Made by a program: the position numbers and the translations under genes. A stretch of DNA of 64,000 bases, taken from Celeribacter sp. PS-C1 (lineage in GTDB: Bacteria; Pseudomonadota; Alphaproteobacteria; Rhodobacterales; Rhodobacteraceae). Location: the NCBI RefSeq assembly GCF_019429625.1, contig NZ_JAHXRW010000007.1:1-64000 (forward strand). Direction: 5' to 3'. This document shows positions 7,195 through 15,730 of this stretch, piece by piece. Numbering within the stretch: position 1 is the stretch's first letter; every line of letters begins with the position of its first letter. Under the pieces are notes generated by a model that was given only the letters and a program-made list of their open reading frames with translations, was not told where the DNA came from and searched no databases.

Positions 7195-8741
7195 GCGCTG
7201 AGTGGCAACCGCACCGGCAGAGGCCGACGCGCCACGCGTTTGGCCAGACGGACCATATCCGCCTCGCCCGTCGCCGCCAATTTGCACCAGACCGCTCGGA
7301 ACAAAACTTCGCCGGTCAACACCATGAAATCATGGGCTTTCTCCACGGCTTGCTCAGACATGCCTGCACGCGCGCTTTGCCAGTCGGACAAAAGCGCGAG
7401 ACAGTCGGCATCGCCAGACGCCAGCTCCTCAACAAGTGCCGCAAAGGCGTCCGGTCCCTCTGGCGCACGCAGACCGCGCGTCGCAATGGCCACCGCATGG
7501 ATGCCATTCGCACCCTCGTAGATCGAAGTGATCCGCGCATCGCGCCAGGTTTGAGACACGCGATATTCGGTCAGGTAGCCATAGCCGCCCAGCACTTGGA
7601 TGCCGAGATCAGCGGCATCGATGCCCGCATCCGTACAGAACACCTTGCAGATCGGCGTCAGAAAATCGACCAGCGCGCGATTCTGACCGAGGGTCAGCTC
7701 GGCCATGGTGAGATAGGTCATGGCGCGGGCGCCGAGCGCGAGGGCTTTTTGCGCGTCCAACATGCGCTGCACGTCCGGGTGATCGGCAAGCACAGCTTCG
7801 GCGCCATCGGGCTTGCGACCCTGTTTGCGTTCGGCGGCATAGTCCGCCGCGATGTCGTGCGCGCGCGAAGCATGCGCCACGCCTTGCAGCGACACATCGA
7901 GGCGGGCGTGGTTCATCATGGTGAACATCGCCATCAGCCCCGCGCCCTCTTCGCCGATCAGTTCCGCATGCGCACCATCAAAAGCCAGCTGACAGGTGGG
8001 CGAGGCATGGAGGCCCAGCTTTTCTTCGATCCGGGTCACCGTGACCGCGTTGCGCGTGCCATCAACCTCGGACGAACAAAGGAACAGCGACAGGCCTTTG
8101 ACACCTTCGCCGCCGGTTCGGGCAAGCACCAGATGCAACACGTCCTCGGACATGTCCTGATCGCCGCCGGAGATGAAAATCTTCTCTCCCTCGATCCGCC
8201 ATCTGTCACCCGAAGGCGTGGCCTTGGTGCGGATACGAGAGAGATCGGACCCCGCGCCCGGTTCAGTCAGGCACATGGTGGAGAGCGTCTTGCCCGCCGC
8301 GAGACGCGGAATCCAATGCTTTTTTTGCGCCTCAGTTCCGAATTTCATCAGCGTCGAAATGGCGCCCGGCACGAGGTTGCAAACCATCTGCATCGCGTGG
8401 TTCGCGCCAGAGAAAATCTCCGAGACGCCCGCCGCCAAAAGGGCGTTTTGCCCCATGCCACCGAAATCCTCGGGGGCTGTGAGGCCTTGCCATCCGCCCT
8501 CCGCGAGCTGGGTGTAGGCGTCTTTAAAACCATCGGGCATGGTGACACGGCCATCGGAGAGGGTGCAGCCCTGCGCGTCGCCCGGCTCGTCCAGCGGCGC
8601 GATGATGCCCTCGGCAAAGGCGGCGAAATGACCAAGAATGCCCTCGGCGAGTTCGTCGTCCCAGTCAGGCAAACGCTCCGCCCCAGCCACGTTGCGTAGG
8701 CAAAAGAGAATGTCATCAAGCGGCGCTTTGAACGGCGTCAT
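7191..8741 (-). CDS. Acyl-CoA dehydrogenase in the hydroxycinnamate operon (short form)
   Basis: A 516-residue flavin acyl-CoA dehydrogenase. Family blocks include CLTEPGAGSDLSRIRT, GEKIFISGGDQDMSE, and VLGGYGYLTEY followed by SIYEGANG, which holds the expected catalytic Glu. It resembles the 590-residue enzyme encoded at 36627-38399 but lacks about 70 C-terminal residues. As last gene of the operon containing feruloyl-CoA synthase, enoyl-CoA hydratase and an SDR, it may oxidise dihydro-hydroxycinnamoyl-CoA (aryl-propionyl-CoA) to the cinnamoyl-CoA level; this is inference. The start at 8741 overlaps the amidohydrolase stop by 4 bp (ATGA); longer in-frame codons upstream are not used. Confidence 0.85.
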   Translation of the reverse strand: MTPFKAPLDDILFCLRNVAGAERLPDWDDELAEGILGHFAAFAEGIIAPLDEPGDAQGCTLSDGRVTMPDGFKDAYTQLAEGGWQGLTAPEDFGGMGQNALLAAGVSEIFSGANHAMQMVCNLVPGAISTLMKFGTEAQKKHWIPRLAAGKTLSTMCLTEPGAGSDLSRIRTKATPSGDRWRIEGEKIFISGGDQDMSEDVLHLVLARTGGEGVKGLSLFLCSSEVDGTRNAVTVTRIEEKLGLHASPTCQLAFDGAHAELIGEEGAGLMAMFTMMNHARLDVSLQGVAHASRAHDIAADYAAERKQGRKPDGAEAVLADHPDVQRMLDAQKALALGARAMTYLTMAELTLGQNRALVDFLTPICKVFCTDAGIDAADLGIQVLGGYGYLTEYRVSQTWRDARITSIYEGANGIHAVAIATRGLRAPEGPDAFAALVEELASGDADCLALLSDWQSARAGMSEQAVEKAHDFMVLTGEVLFRAVWCKLAATGEADMVRLAKRVARRPLPVRLPLSA

Positions 8742-9613
8742 TCGGAGACCCCCAACAACCGCATCGCGTTCTCCTTCAAAATCAGCGGCCGCACTTCGTC
8801 GCGGAACTCGGCTTTGTCGAAGGCGTCGAGCCATTTCTCCGGCGCGATCATCGGCCAGTCGGAGCCGAACAACATCTTGTTTTTCAACAAAGTATTCGCG
8901 TAGCGCACCAGGATCGGCGGGAAGTATTTCGGCGACCAGCCCGACAGGTCGATGTAGACATTCGGCTTGTGGGTCGCGACCGACAGGGCCTCCTCCTGCC
9001 ACGGGAAAGACGGGTGCGCGAGGATGATCGGCATCTCGGGAAAATCGACCGCCAGATCGTCCATATACATCGGATTCGAGTATTTCAGCCGCATGCCATT
9101 GCCGCCCTTCATCCCCGATCCGACGCCGGTCTGACCGGTGTGAAACAACGCCGGTTTGCCGGCCTCGGCGATGGCCTCATAAAGTACATAGGCGCTCCGG
9201 TCGTTCGGATAAAACCCCTGCATCGTCGGGTGGAATTTAAAGCCCTGAATGCCGTGATTTTCCACCAGATCGCGCGCCTCGCGGGCGCCCAATTTGCCTT
9301 TCGCGGGGTCGATTGACGCAAACGGAATGAGGATGTCGGAATGCTTGGCGGCGGCGTCGGCGACCTCGTAATTGTCGTAGCGGCGGTAGCCCGTCTCGCG
9401 CTCGGCATCGACCGGAAAGATCACGGCGGCGATGTTTTTCTCGCGGTAATGCGCAGCGGTCTCGTCGATGGTCGGCGGATGGGCCCAGGGCGCGTTGAAA
9501 TATGTCGCCATCGCGGATTGCAGATCGTCATAGCCGTCATCGTGGTGACAGCCGCAGGCCTCCTCGGCATGGGTGTGAAAATCAATCGCGCGGACGCTGG
9601 AAAAATCTACCAT
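8738..9613 (-). CDS. Amidohydrolase-2 family protein (ACMSD-like metal hydrolase/decarboxylase)
   Basis: A 291-residue TIM-barrel metal enzyme of the amidohydrolase-2 family. Candidate metal ligands are the N-terminal His-x-His (DFHTH), FHTGQTG, AHPSFPW and the C-terminal Asp in FGSDWP. An unusual Cys/His-rich stretch (EEACGCHHDD) follows the HTH motif. The family includes decarboxylases and hydrolases of aromatic or beta-keto compounds. Placed between an acyl-CoA dehydrogenase and feruloyl-CoA synthase, it could release the shortened aromatic acid from a beta-keto intermediate, but the sequence does not prove this. The start at ATG 9613 follows AAGGAA; the TTG two codons upstream is less likely. 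Confidence 0.82.
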   Translation of the reverse strand: MVDFSSVRAIDFHTHAEEACGCHHDDGYDDLQSAMATYFNAPWAHPPTIDETAAHYREKNIAAVIFPVDAERETGYRRYDNYEVADAAAKHSDILIPFASIDPAKGKLGAREARDLVENHGIQGFKFHPTMQGFYPNDRSAYVLYEAIAEAGKPALFHTGQTGVGSGMKGGNGMRLKYSNPMYMDDLAVDFPEMPIILAHPSFPWQEEALSVATHKPNVYIDLSGWSPKYFPPILVRYANTLLKNKMLFGSDWPMIAPEKWLDAFDKAEFRDEVRPLILKENAMRLLGVSE

Positions 9614-9623
9614 ATTCAATTCC

Positions 9624-11441
9624 TTACACTCGGATCAGGGCCGGATCTTCGTTGTCGTAGAGACGCTCCAAAAGATCGGCGCGGCGGGTGATGATTTTGC
9701 GGGTGTTCAACGACCCTTTATCGGTGATCTCGCCATCTTTGACCGAGGGCGGCTCGGACAGGATGATGGCGCGGGCAATGCGTTTGGCAGAACCTGAAGC
9801 GGCGCGGGCCATTTTGCGCAAGACGTGGTGAATTTCGGCCTGAAGATGATCGTCGATCACGGCACCCTCAGAGGTGTTGTCGTCATGCACGTGATCGGGG
9901 CGCGGGAAGACGAAAAGGCCGATCTCGCCGCGATCATGACCACAGATCACGACATCAAGCACCAGCCCACGCAGGGCCTCCAACGCATCGAGACGCAGTT
10001 TGCCCGCCTGCACCCATGTGCCGGTCAGGAGTTTGAAATCCTCTGAAACGCGGCCATCAAAAACGAGGCCCCGGTTCGGATCGTCATTGTCGAGGAATTT
10101 GACCGCATCGCCGGTGATGAAAAAGCCGTCTTCGTCAAAGGCCTCTGCCGTTTTCTCCGGGTCATGCAGGTAGCCGGGCATGACGTTCGGGCCTTTGACC
10201 CGGATTTCACAGCGCATGTCGTCATCGGGCAAAAGCTTGATCTCGGTCCCCGGCAGCGGCACGCCGATCACGCCGGAGCGGCCGATATGTTCGTGCACCA
10301 TGACGTTGGCGGGTGCAGTCTCGGTGAGGCCCCAGCTTGAGATCATCAGCGGCAGGCGCCCGCGCACTTCCATCGCCATCTCTTCGAGCCGGGTCCAGAT
10401 GTCTTGCGGCAGCGACGCACCCGCGTAGAACAGCATGTCGAGGTCTTTGAAATAGGCCTCGCGCAGCGCCATGTTGTGCTCCATCTCATGCACCAGCATT
10501 GAGAAGCCCACAGGTACGTTGAAGGCAAAGGTGCCTGCCTTGTCGGTGATGTTGTCGACGGTGTGCTGGAACAGCGCCTTCGTGGGTTTGCCATTGTCGA
10601 TGTAGAAAGAGCCGCCATGCATGAGCATCATGTTGACGTTATGCGAGCCGCCGAAAACGTGGTTCCAAGGCAGCCAATCGACGATGCGCGGCGGACGTTC
10701 TTTGGTGAACGGCAGGACGGAGACCATCTGCGATTGGTTAGCGCACATCATGCGCTGGGTGGTCATGACGCCTTTCGGGTCCGAACTAGAGCCCGAGGTG
10801 AAGAGGATTTTCGCCAGCGTATCCGGCCCAACTTTTGCATGGACGGCCGCGAGGTCCACACCCGCATCCCCTTTCAGGAGATCGGCAAAGGGAGTCACCG
10901 GGCGCGGGGCGCCTTCGGGATTGACCGCGACAATCTCGATGCCGTCGAGATCGGAGAGGGCCAGCGCCTTCGCGTAGCGCGCGGCGTCATCGACAAACGC
11001 CATTTTCGGCTTCGTCTTACCGATCGCATATTGTAGGCGAAAATGCGCCTCTTCGATCAGGGAATATTGTTCGGCCAAGGGCACAGTGGGCACACCCGCC
11101 CATTGCGCGCCGAAAGACAGCAAAGCGTGATCGACGGAGTTGCCGGACATGATCAGGATCGGCGTCGTCTCATTGAGGCCGCGCGCGGCCAAGGAGGCAG
11201 CAATCGCTTTGACGCGCTCCAACACCTCCGCATAGCCCAACTCGCGCCAGCCCGCGCCGGAGCGTTCGGCGAGATAGGTGTGATCCGGGCGCTCAGAGGC
11301 CCATTTCTCCAACCAGACCCCGGTGTGTTCGACCACAGGATCGAGCGGCAGGGCCGAGGTCAGGATGATCTCACCCGCGCTTTTGCGGTCCATGTGCACC
11401 GAATGCGGTGCAAGCGTCAGCCCCGTCGTTTGATCTTTCAT
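9624..11441 (-). CDS. fcs: Feruloyl-CoA synthase (hydroxycinnamate-CoA ligase)
   Basis: A 605-residue adenylate-forming ligase. The P-loop-like motif TSGSSSDPKG is at 215-224, SSWGLTETAP near 380, and an ITGDAVKF block sits near the hinge. It activates ferulate, p-coumarate or caffeate to the CoA thioester with ATP. The SGSSSDPKG variant and WLPWNHVFGG block match feruloyl-CoA synthases better than 4-coumarate-CoA ligases of plant type. It follows a MarR gene in the same orientation and has a strong GGAGGA ribosome-binding site. Exact substrate range cannot be read from sequence. Confidence 0.88.
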   Translation of the reverse strand: MKDQTTGLTLAPHSVHMDRKSAGEIILTSALPLDPVVEHTGVWLEKWASERPDHTYLAERSGAGWRELGYAEVLERVKAIAASLAARGLNETTPILIMSGNSVDHALLSFGAQWAGVPTVPLAEQYSLIEEAHFRLQYAIGKTKPKMAFVDDAARYAKALALSDLDGIEIVAVNPEGAPRPVTPFADLLKGDAGVDLAAVHAKVGPDTLAKILFTSGSSSDPKGVMTTQRMMCANQSQMVSVLPFTKERPPRIVDWLPWNHVFGGSHNVNMMLMHGGSFYIDNGKPTKALFQHTVDNITDKAGTFAFNVPVGFSMLVHEMEHNMALREAYFKDLDMLFYAGASLPQDIWTRLEEMAMEVRGRLPLMISSWGLTETAPANVMVHEHIGRSGVIGVPLPGTEIKLLPDDDMRCEIRVKGPNVMPGYLHDPEKTAEAFDEDGFFITGDAVKFLDNDDPNRGLVFDGRVSEDFKLLTGTWVQAGKLRLDALEALRGLVLDVVICGHDRGEIGLFVFPRPDHVHDDNTSEGAVIDDHLQAEIHHVLRKMARAASGSAKRIARAIILSEPPSVKDGEITDKGSLNTRKIITRRADLLERLYDNEDPALIRV

Positions 11442-11471
11442 AGATTCCTCCCAAAAGCCGATAAGATGCGG

Positions 11472-11921
11472 CTATTTTCTCCCGACGCGGCCCAAAAGGG
11501 TCCGAAGCGTGGTCCGTTCTTCATCCGTCAGCGCAGCAAACAGAGCATCCTCATGGGCCTCGACCGCCCGCTCAGCTTCGCGCCATTTTTTATCGCCCAG
11601 CGCAGTGGTGCGCAGGGCATATTGCCGCCGGTCCCCTTCGACGCGTCCGCGTTCGATCAGATCGGCACTTTCCAATTCATCCACCAAGACCACCACGCCG
11701 GAGCGCTCGATATGCAGCGCCACGGCGAGGCGGCTCTGGGAGATGTCGGGGTTTTCCTGAATGATCGCGAGTGCGGAAAAAGACGTCATCCGAAGCCCCA
11801 GAGGCTCCAGCACCTGGGCCAGATCCTCGCGCACCGTCAGGAAGGCACGCTTCATGTTGTAGCCCACGAATTGGCGCAGGTTCTGGTCGGTGATTTCGGT
11901 ATCTTTATCGCACTTGCTCAT
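11472..11921 (-). CDS. MarR-family regulator inside the hydroxycinnamate operon
   Basis: A 149-residue MarR protein with a central winged helix (ISQSRLAVALHIERSGVVVLVDELE, then the wing RGRVEGDRRQYALRTT). Related regulators of hydroxycinnamate genes (HcaR, CouR, FerR) are derepressed by hydroxycinnamoyl-CoA thioesters, and this gene sits directly upstream of fcs. The likely target is the palindrome at 16532-16558 that overlaps the -35 region of the operon's first gene, which would make the operon autoregulated. Ligand and target are inference. Confidence 0.85.
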   Translation of the reverse strand: MSKCDKDTEITDQNLRQFVGYNMKRAFLTVREDLAQVLEPLGLRMTSFSALAIIQENPDISQSRLAVALHIERSGVVVLVDELESADLIERGRVEGDRRQYALRTTALGDKKWREAERAVEAHEDALFAALTDEERTTLRTLLGRVGRK

Positions 11922-11931
11922 CGTCTCTTCC

Positions 11932-13254
11932 TCAGTTGGCCACCAAATCCACCAGCCAATAGCTCAGCACCGGGAAGCTGACCAGAATGGCGATGCGGAA
12001 GAACTCCGCGATGATGAAAGGCGTAGTGCCGCGGAAAATCTGGCTCGTCGGGATGTCTTTCGCCATTGAGGAGATGACAAAGAGGTTCATCCCCACAGGT
12101 GGCGTGATCAGCCCCATCTCGACCACCACCAAAGAGATGATGCCGAACCACATGGCTTGCTGTTCCGGCATGAGACCGAAATCGAGCGCCATGATCGTTG
12201 GGAAAAACACCGGCACGGTGAGCAAGATCATCGAGAGACTGTCCATGAGGCAGCCCATGACGAGGTAGAAGACAATGATCCCCAGAAGCACGACCATCGG
12301 CGCCACATTCGCGGCGGCAAAATAATCGGCCACTTCGGAGGGCATACGAGACAGAGCCAAAGCGACGTTGAAGATGTCCGCCCCAAAGACGATGGCAAAG
12401 ATCATCGCAGTGGAGCCCGCGGTGTCGATCAGGCAATCCAGAATGGCCCGGCCATCCAGCCCACGGGTCAAAAGCCCCGCGACCAGCATCAGGATCACAC
12501 CGACGGAGGCGCCCTCTGCAGGCGTGAAGAACCCGCCATAAATGCCGCCCAGCACGACCACGAAGATCACGACCACATGCCAAATGTCTTTCAAGGCTTT
12601 CAGACGCTGCGCAAAACTTGCGGCCTGATGGGTCGGGCCCTCTTCAGGGTAGAGCCGGACATAGATCGCGATGGCGATACAAAATCCGATGACGGCCAGA
12701 ATGCCGGGAATGGTCGCAGCCAAGAACAGTTTGACAATGTTCTGCTCGGTCAAAAGTGCGTAGATGATCAGCACGACAGACGGCGGAATAAGAATACCCA
12801 AGGTGCCGCCCGCAGCCAAAGAGCCGGAGGCCAAAGCGCCAGAATAGCCATGTTTGCGCATCTCCGGCAGGGCCACGCGGGCCATGGTGGAAGCGGTCGC
12901 GAGAGACGAGCCGGAAATGGACCCGAACATCGCACAACCCGCCACAGAGGCCATCGCCAGACCGCCACGCAAATGTCCGATCCAAGAGTTCGACGCCGCA
13001 AAGATCGCCGCAGAGATGCCGGAGCGCGTTGCGAGATGTCCCATGAGAATGAACAAAGGCACGATGGCCAGCTCATAGGACATGAATTTATCGACCCAGG
13101 CCGTGTTGAAATAGGCCATGAGCGCGTAAGGCGAGGCGAGCGTGACATAGCCCACGGCGCCGACCAGCCCCATGCCCAAAGCAATCGGCATCCGGGCAAA
13201 AATCAGGAGCAACAGCCCCACGACCATCAGGGTGGCAATCGTCATCGGCTCCAT
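11932..13254 (-). CDS. TRAP transporter large permease (DctM), hydroxycinnamate cluster
   Basis: A 440-residue, highly hydrophobic protein with about 12 membrane segments, the large DctM subunit of a tripartite ATP-independent periplasmic transporter. Family stretches include the GSISGSSLATASTMARVALPE region and LAAGGTLGILIPPS. The start at 13254 shares an ATGA overlap with the dctQ stop; upstream in-frame codons belong to dctQ sequence. It forms the transport channel with the DctQ and DctP encoded upstream and probably imports a hydroxycinnamate, given the catabolic genes around it. Confidence 0.92.
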   Translation of the reverse strand: MEPMTIATLMVVGLLLLIFARMPIALGMGLVGAVGYVTLASPYALMAYFNTAWVDKFMSYELAIVPLFILMGHLATRSGISAAIFAASNSWIGHLRGGLAMASVAGCAMFGSISGSSLATASTMARVALPEMRKHGYSGALASGSLAAGGTLGILIPPSVVLIIYALLTEQNIVKLFLAATIPGILAVIGFCIAIAIYVRLYPEEGPTHQAASFAQRLKALKDIWHVVVIFVVVLGGIYGGFFTPAEGASVGVILMLVAGLLTRGLDGRAILDCLIDTAGSTAMIFAIVFGADIFNVALALSRMPSEVADYFAAANVAPMVVLLGIIVFYLVMGCLMDSLSMILLTVPVFFPTIMALDFGLMPEQQAMWFGIISLVVVEMGLITPPVGMNLFVISSMAKDIPTSQIFRGTTPFIIAEFFRIAILVSFPVLSYWLVDLVAN

Positions 13255-13793
13255 CAGCGCACCTCCAGACCGCGAAAGGCGGTGCTGATCATCGGCAGGC
13301 CTTGCAAAAAGGCCACGATGGCCGAAAGCCCGGTGCCCAAAAGCGCGGGCAGATAGACCCACCACACGGGCGCGCGCAGCAACATGGTGCGGTCGCCATA
13401 GTCATGCATTTCCAAAAGTCCCATTGCGAGCCGCCAGGTCAGAAACGCCCAACAGACGGCGAAAATCATCGTCCAGACGCCATCGAACCGGCGCTGGGTC
13501 ACGGGTTTCAGCCAGAGCGTGAAGAGATCGACCATGACGTGCCCCTTGTTGAATTGGCACAGAGGCAGGAACAGAGAGGCACAGGCCGCACAGGCCAGCT
13601 CGACCAATTCGAAATCCCCGCGGATGCCGCCCAAACCAAGGTTGCGCATCACAACCGACAGGGTGACGGCCAGAGAGGCGGCAAAAATCACAGCCCCCCC
13701 AAGCCCAGCAGAGGCCAGGCAAATCGCCCGGAGCGCGAGGAACAGGGGGGTGTGATCCCCCTGGTCCGTTTCAATGTTAAGCCGCTCGGCCAT
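13254..13793 (-). CDS. TRAP transporter small permease (DctQ), hydroxycinnamate cluster
   Basis: A 179-residue inner-membrane protein with four predicted hydrophobic segments, the DctQ subunit. The family block FNKGHVMVDLFT is near residue 82. It lies between dctP (6-bp gap) and dctM (ATGA overlap), so stoichiometric expression is expected. It bridges the binding protein and DctM. Confidence 0.9.
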   Translation of the reverse strand: MAERLNIETDQGDHTPLFLALRAICLASAGLGGAVIFAASLAVTLSVVMRNLGLGGIRGDFELVELACAACASLFLPLCQFNKGHVMVDLFTLWLKPVTQRRFDGVWTMIFAVCWAFLTWRLAMGLLEMHDYGDRTMLLRAPVWWVYLPALLGTGLSAIVAFLQGLPMISTAFRGLEVR

Positions 13794-13799
13794 GATGGA

Positions 13800-14840
13800 T
13801 CACCCGGCGTCCAGAAGTTCGTTGGCACGCGCCACGATGGCCGCCCCGTCGAGACCCGCGTCGTTCAGCTTGCCGATCCATTCGTCATAGACAGGCGCCG
13901 CCATTTCACGCCATTTGGCGATCTCTGCGCCCGGAATGGTGTGGATCTCATTGCCCTGCTTTTCGACGACACCGCGACCGAAGGCCTCAAACTCATCGAA
14001 TTGCGCGCCGAGGCGGCGGGACAGATCAGGGCCGGAATGATCGTCGATCACCTTGCGCAGATCGTCAGAGAGACCTTCATATTTGCGCTCGTTCATCACC
14101 AGCGCGAAGGTGTTTGCGTAAAGGCCACGCGCACCCGCTTCCGGCTCGTTGGAGATAGACGTCAGTTCCTGCAGCTTGAAGGCCGGAACAACCTCATACG
14201 GCAGGCAGCAGCCGTCGATCACGCCATTCGAAAGCCCCACGACCATCTCGGTCACCGGGAAGAACACGGTCTCGGCCCCCATGATCTCCAACATCTTGCC
14301 CGTCGCCTGATTGGGCGCGCGCAGTTTGAGACCCTTCACGTCGTCAGCGGTCGAGATTTTCTGGCCACGGGTGTGGAACTTGCCGCCATCATGGGTGTGG
14401 AATGCCAGCGGCTTCAGCCCGCGATATTCGTTCTGGCCGAACTCATCCATAAGCGTGTGCATCGCGACCGAAGTCTTCTCGGCATTGGTCACCATAAAGG
14501 GCAGCGCCATGGTTTCGGCCACCGGGAAACGGTCCGGCGTGTAGACCGGCAGGGTCCATGTGATGTCGGCAATGCCTTGACGCGCCTGATCGGCGAGTTG
14601 GGGCGGTTTGCCGCCAAGCTGCATCGAGGGGAACATCTGCATCTCGATGGCACCATTCGTGGCCTCGGAGATTTCCTGAGCCCAAACGTCAAAGAACCGG
14701 GTCTGCATCGGGGCCACGCCCGGCAGGAAATGCGCCACGCGAAGGGTCACTTCAGCGGCGTGGGCTTTTTTGAGAAAGGCGGGTGTCGCAAGGGCTGCGC
14801 CCATTGTGGCCATAGCCATACGGCGAGTCATATTTGTCAT
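13800..14840 (-). CDS. TRAP transporter periplasmic binding protein (DctP), hydroxycinnamate cluster
   Basis: A 346-residue solute-binding protein with an N-terminal export signal (MTNMTRRMAMATMGAAL, cleavage likely near AHA-AEV at about residue 29). The DctP fold markers FPSMQLGGKPPQL and LKLRAPNQATGKMLE follow; the Arg of the latter normally binds the ligand carboxylate. The start is ATG 14840 after GGGAGGA; the TTG at 14855 lies in the ribosome-binding site. Substrate is probably a hydroxycinnamate because it is encoded between enoyl-CoA hydratase and fcs. It is a divergent paralogue of the DctP at 17358-18407. Confidence 0.92.
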   Translation of the reverse strand: MTNMTRRMAMATMGAALATPAFLKKAHAAEVTLRVAHFLPGVAPMQTRFFDVWAQEISEATNGAIEMQMFPSMQLGGKPPQLADQARQGIADITWTLPVYTPDRFPVAETMALPFMVTNAEKTSVAMHTLMDEFGQNEYRGLKPLAFHTHDGGKFHTRGQKISTADDVKGLKLRAPNQATGKMLEIMGAETVFFPVTEMVVGLSNGVIDGCCLPYEVVPAFKLQELTSISNEPEAGARGLYANTFALVMNERKYEGLSDDLRKVIDDHSGPDLSRRLGAQFDEFEAFGRGVVEKQGNEIHTIPGAEIAKWREMAAPVYDEWIGKLNDAGLDGAAIVARANELLDAG

Positions 14841-14950
14841 GTGTAATCCTCCCAAATCATGACGGATGCCCGGTTTGTCTCGGGCTATGTTGTGATTGGA
14901 TGCGGGCCGCCTCCTCTGCCGCCCGCCTCAATACGCATTGCGAGAGCCCG

Positions 14951-15718
14951 TTAACGGAAGATAGGCACGCGCTTTTCCAAGAAAGCCTTGAGGCCCTCCT
15001 CGGCATCTTCACTGGTCTGCGAGACGGCGGCGCACATGCTTTCCATGAACAAGCCGTCCGCTTTGGACATATCCTCGATCCGGCTGATCGCCTGAATCAT
15101 CATGTAATTCGACAGGGTGGCGTTCTTGGCGATCTTGGCCGCGAGTTTCTGCGCCAGAGCCAAAGCCTCGCCTTCGCCCACCGCATAATGGGTGAGGCCC
15201 AGCGCCAAGCCTTCGTCCGAATTGTATTTGCGCCCGGTCAGCATCATCTCGCACATGCGATCCGCGCCAAGGATACGACCAATGCGCACCGTCGCGCCGC
15301 CGCCAACAAAGATGCCGCGCATGCCTTCGGGAAGTTGGAAAATTGTCGAAGGCTCCGAAATCCGCACATGAGTGGCAGCAGCCATTTCAAGCCCGCCACC
15401 GATAACAGCGCCGAACATCGCCGAAATCACCGGCAGCCCGCCGAACTGGATCTTCTCCATCACGGAATGCCAGTTGCGCGAGTGGCGCATGGTGCCCTCT
15501 GCGTTGCGAGCGACATGTTCGGACAGATCGAGGCCAGAACAATAATGCCCCTCCGTCCCGGTCATGATCACAACACGCACGCCCTCTGGCGGCGCTGAAA
15601 AGAACCCGTCGATGGCGTCCAAAAGCTCGTCGCACATGGCGTTGCGCTTGCCGGGGCGGTTCATGGTCAGAGTGGCGATCGGCCCCTCGATGTCGATTTT
15701 GAGAATCTCGCTGGTCAT
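14951..15718 (-). CDS. Enoyl-CoA hydratase/lyase (hydroxycinnamoyl-CoA hydratase)
   Basis: A 255-residue crotonase. The oxyanion-hole stretches are HYCSGLDLSEH (about 57-67) and GAVIGGGLEMAAA (about 103-115). LPEGMRGIFVGGG retains the Glu that aligns with the catalytic Glu of hydroxycinnamoyl-CoA hydratase-lyase. It would hydrate feruloyl- or coumaroyl-CoA; whether it also does the retro-aldol cleavage to an aldehyde is open. No aldehyde dehydrogenase gene is present in the window, while an SDR dehydrogenase gene lies immediately upstream, which favours a beta-oxidative continuation. Confidence 0.87.
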   Translation of the reverse strand: MTSEILKIDIEGPIATLTMNRPGKRNAMCDELLDAIDGFFSAPPEGVRVVIMTGTEGHYCSGLDLSEHVARNAEGTMRHSRNWHSVMEKIQFGGLPVISAMFGAVIGGGLEMAAATHVRISEPSTIFQLPEGMRGIFVGGGATVRIGRILGADRMCEMMLTGRKYNSDEGLALGLTHYAVGEGEALALAQKLAAKIAKNATLSNYMMIQAISRIEDMSKADGLFMESMCAAVSQTSEDAEEGLKAFLEKRVPIFR

Positions 15719-15730
15719 GGTGTTTTCTTC

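Noticed and set aside
7332-8699. Long open frame antisense to the acyl-CoA dehydrogenase gene; similar ones lie antisense to dctM (12157-13356) and the second dehydrogenase (36453-37997)
   Set aside because: High GC with strong third-position bias creates long antisense frames; the translations are His/Arg-rich and show no family motifs, while the opposite strand encodes clear enzymes.
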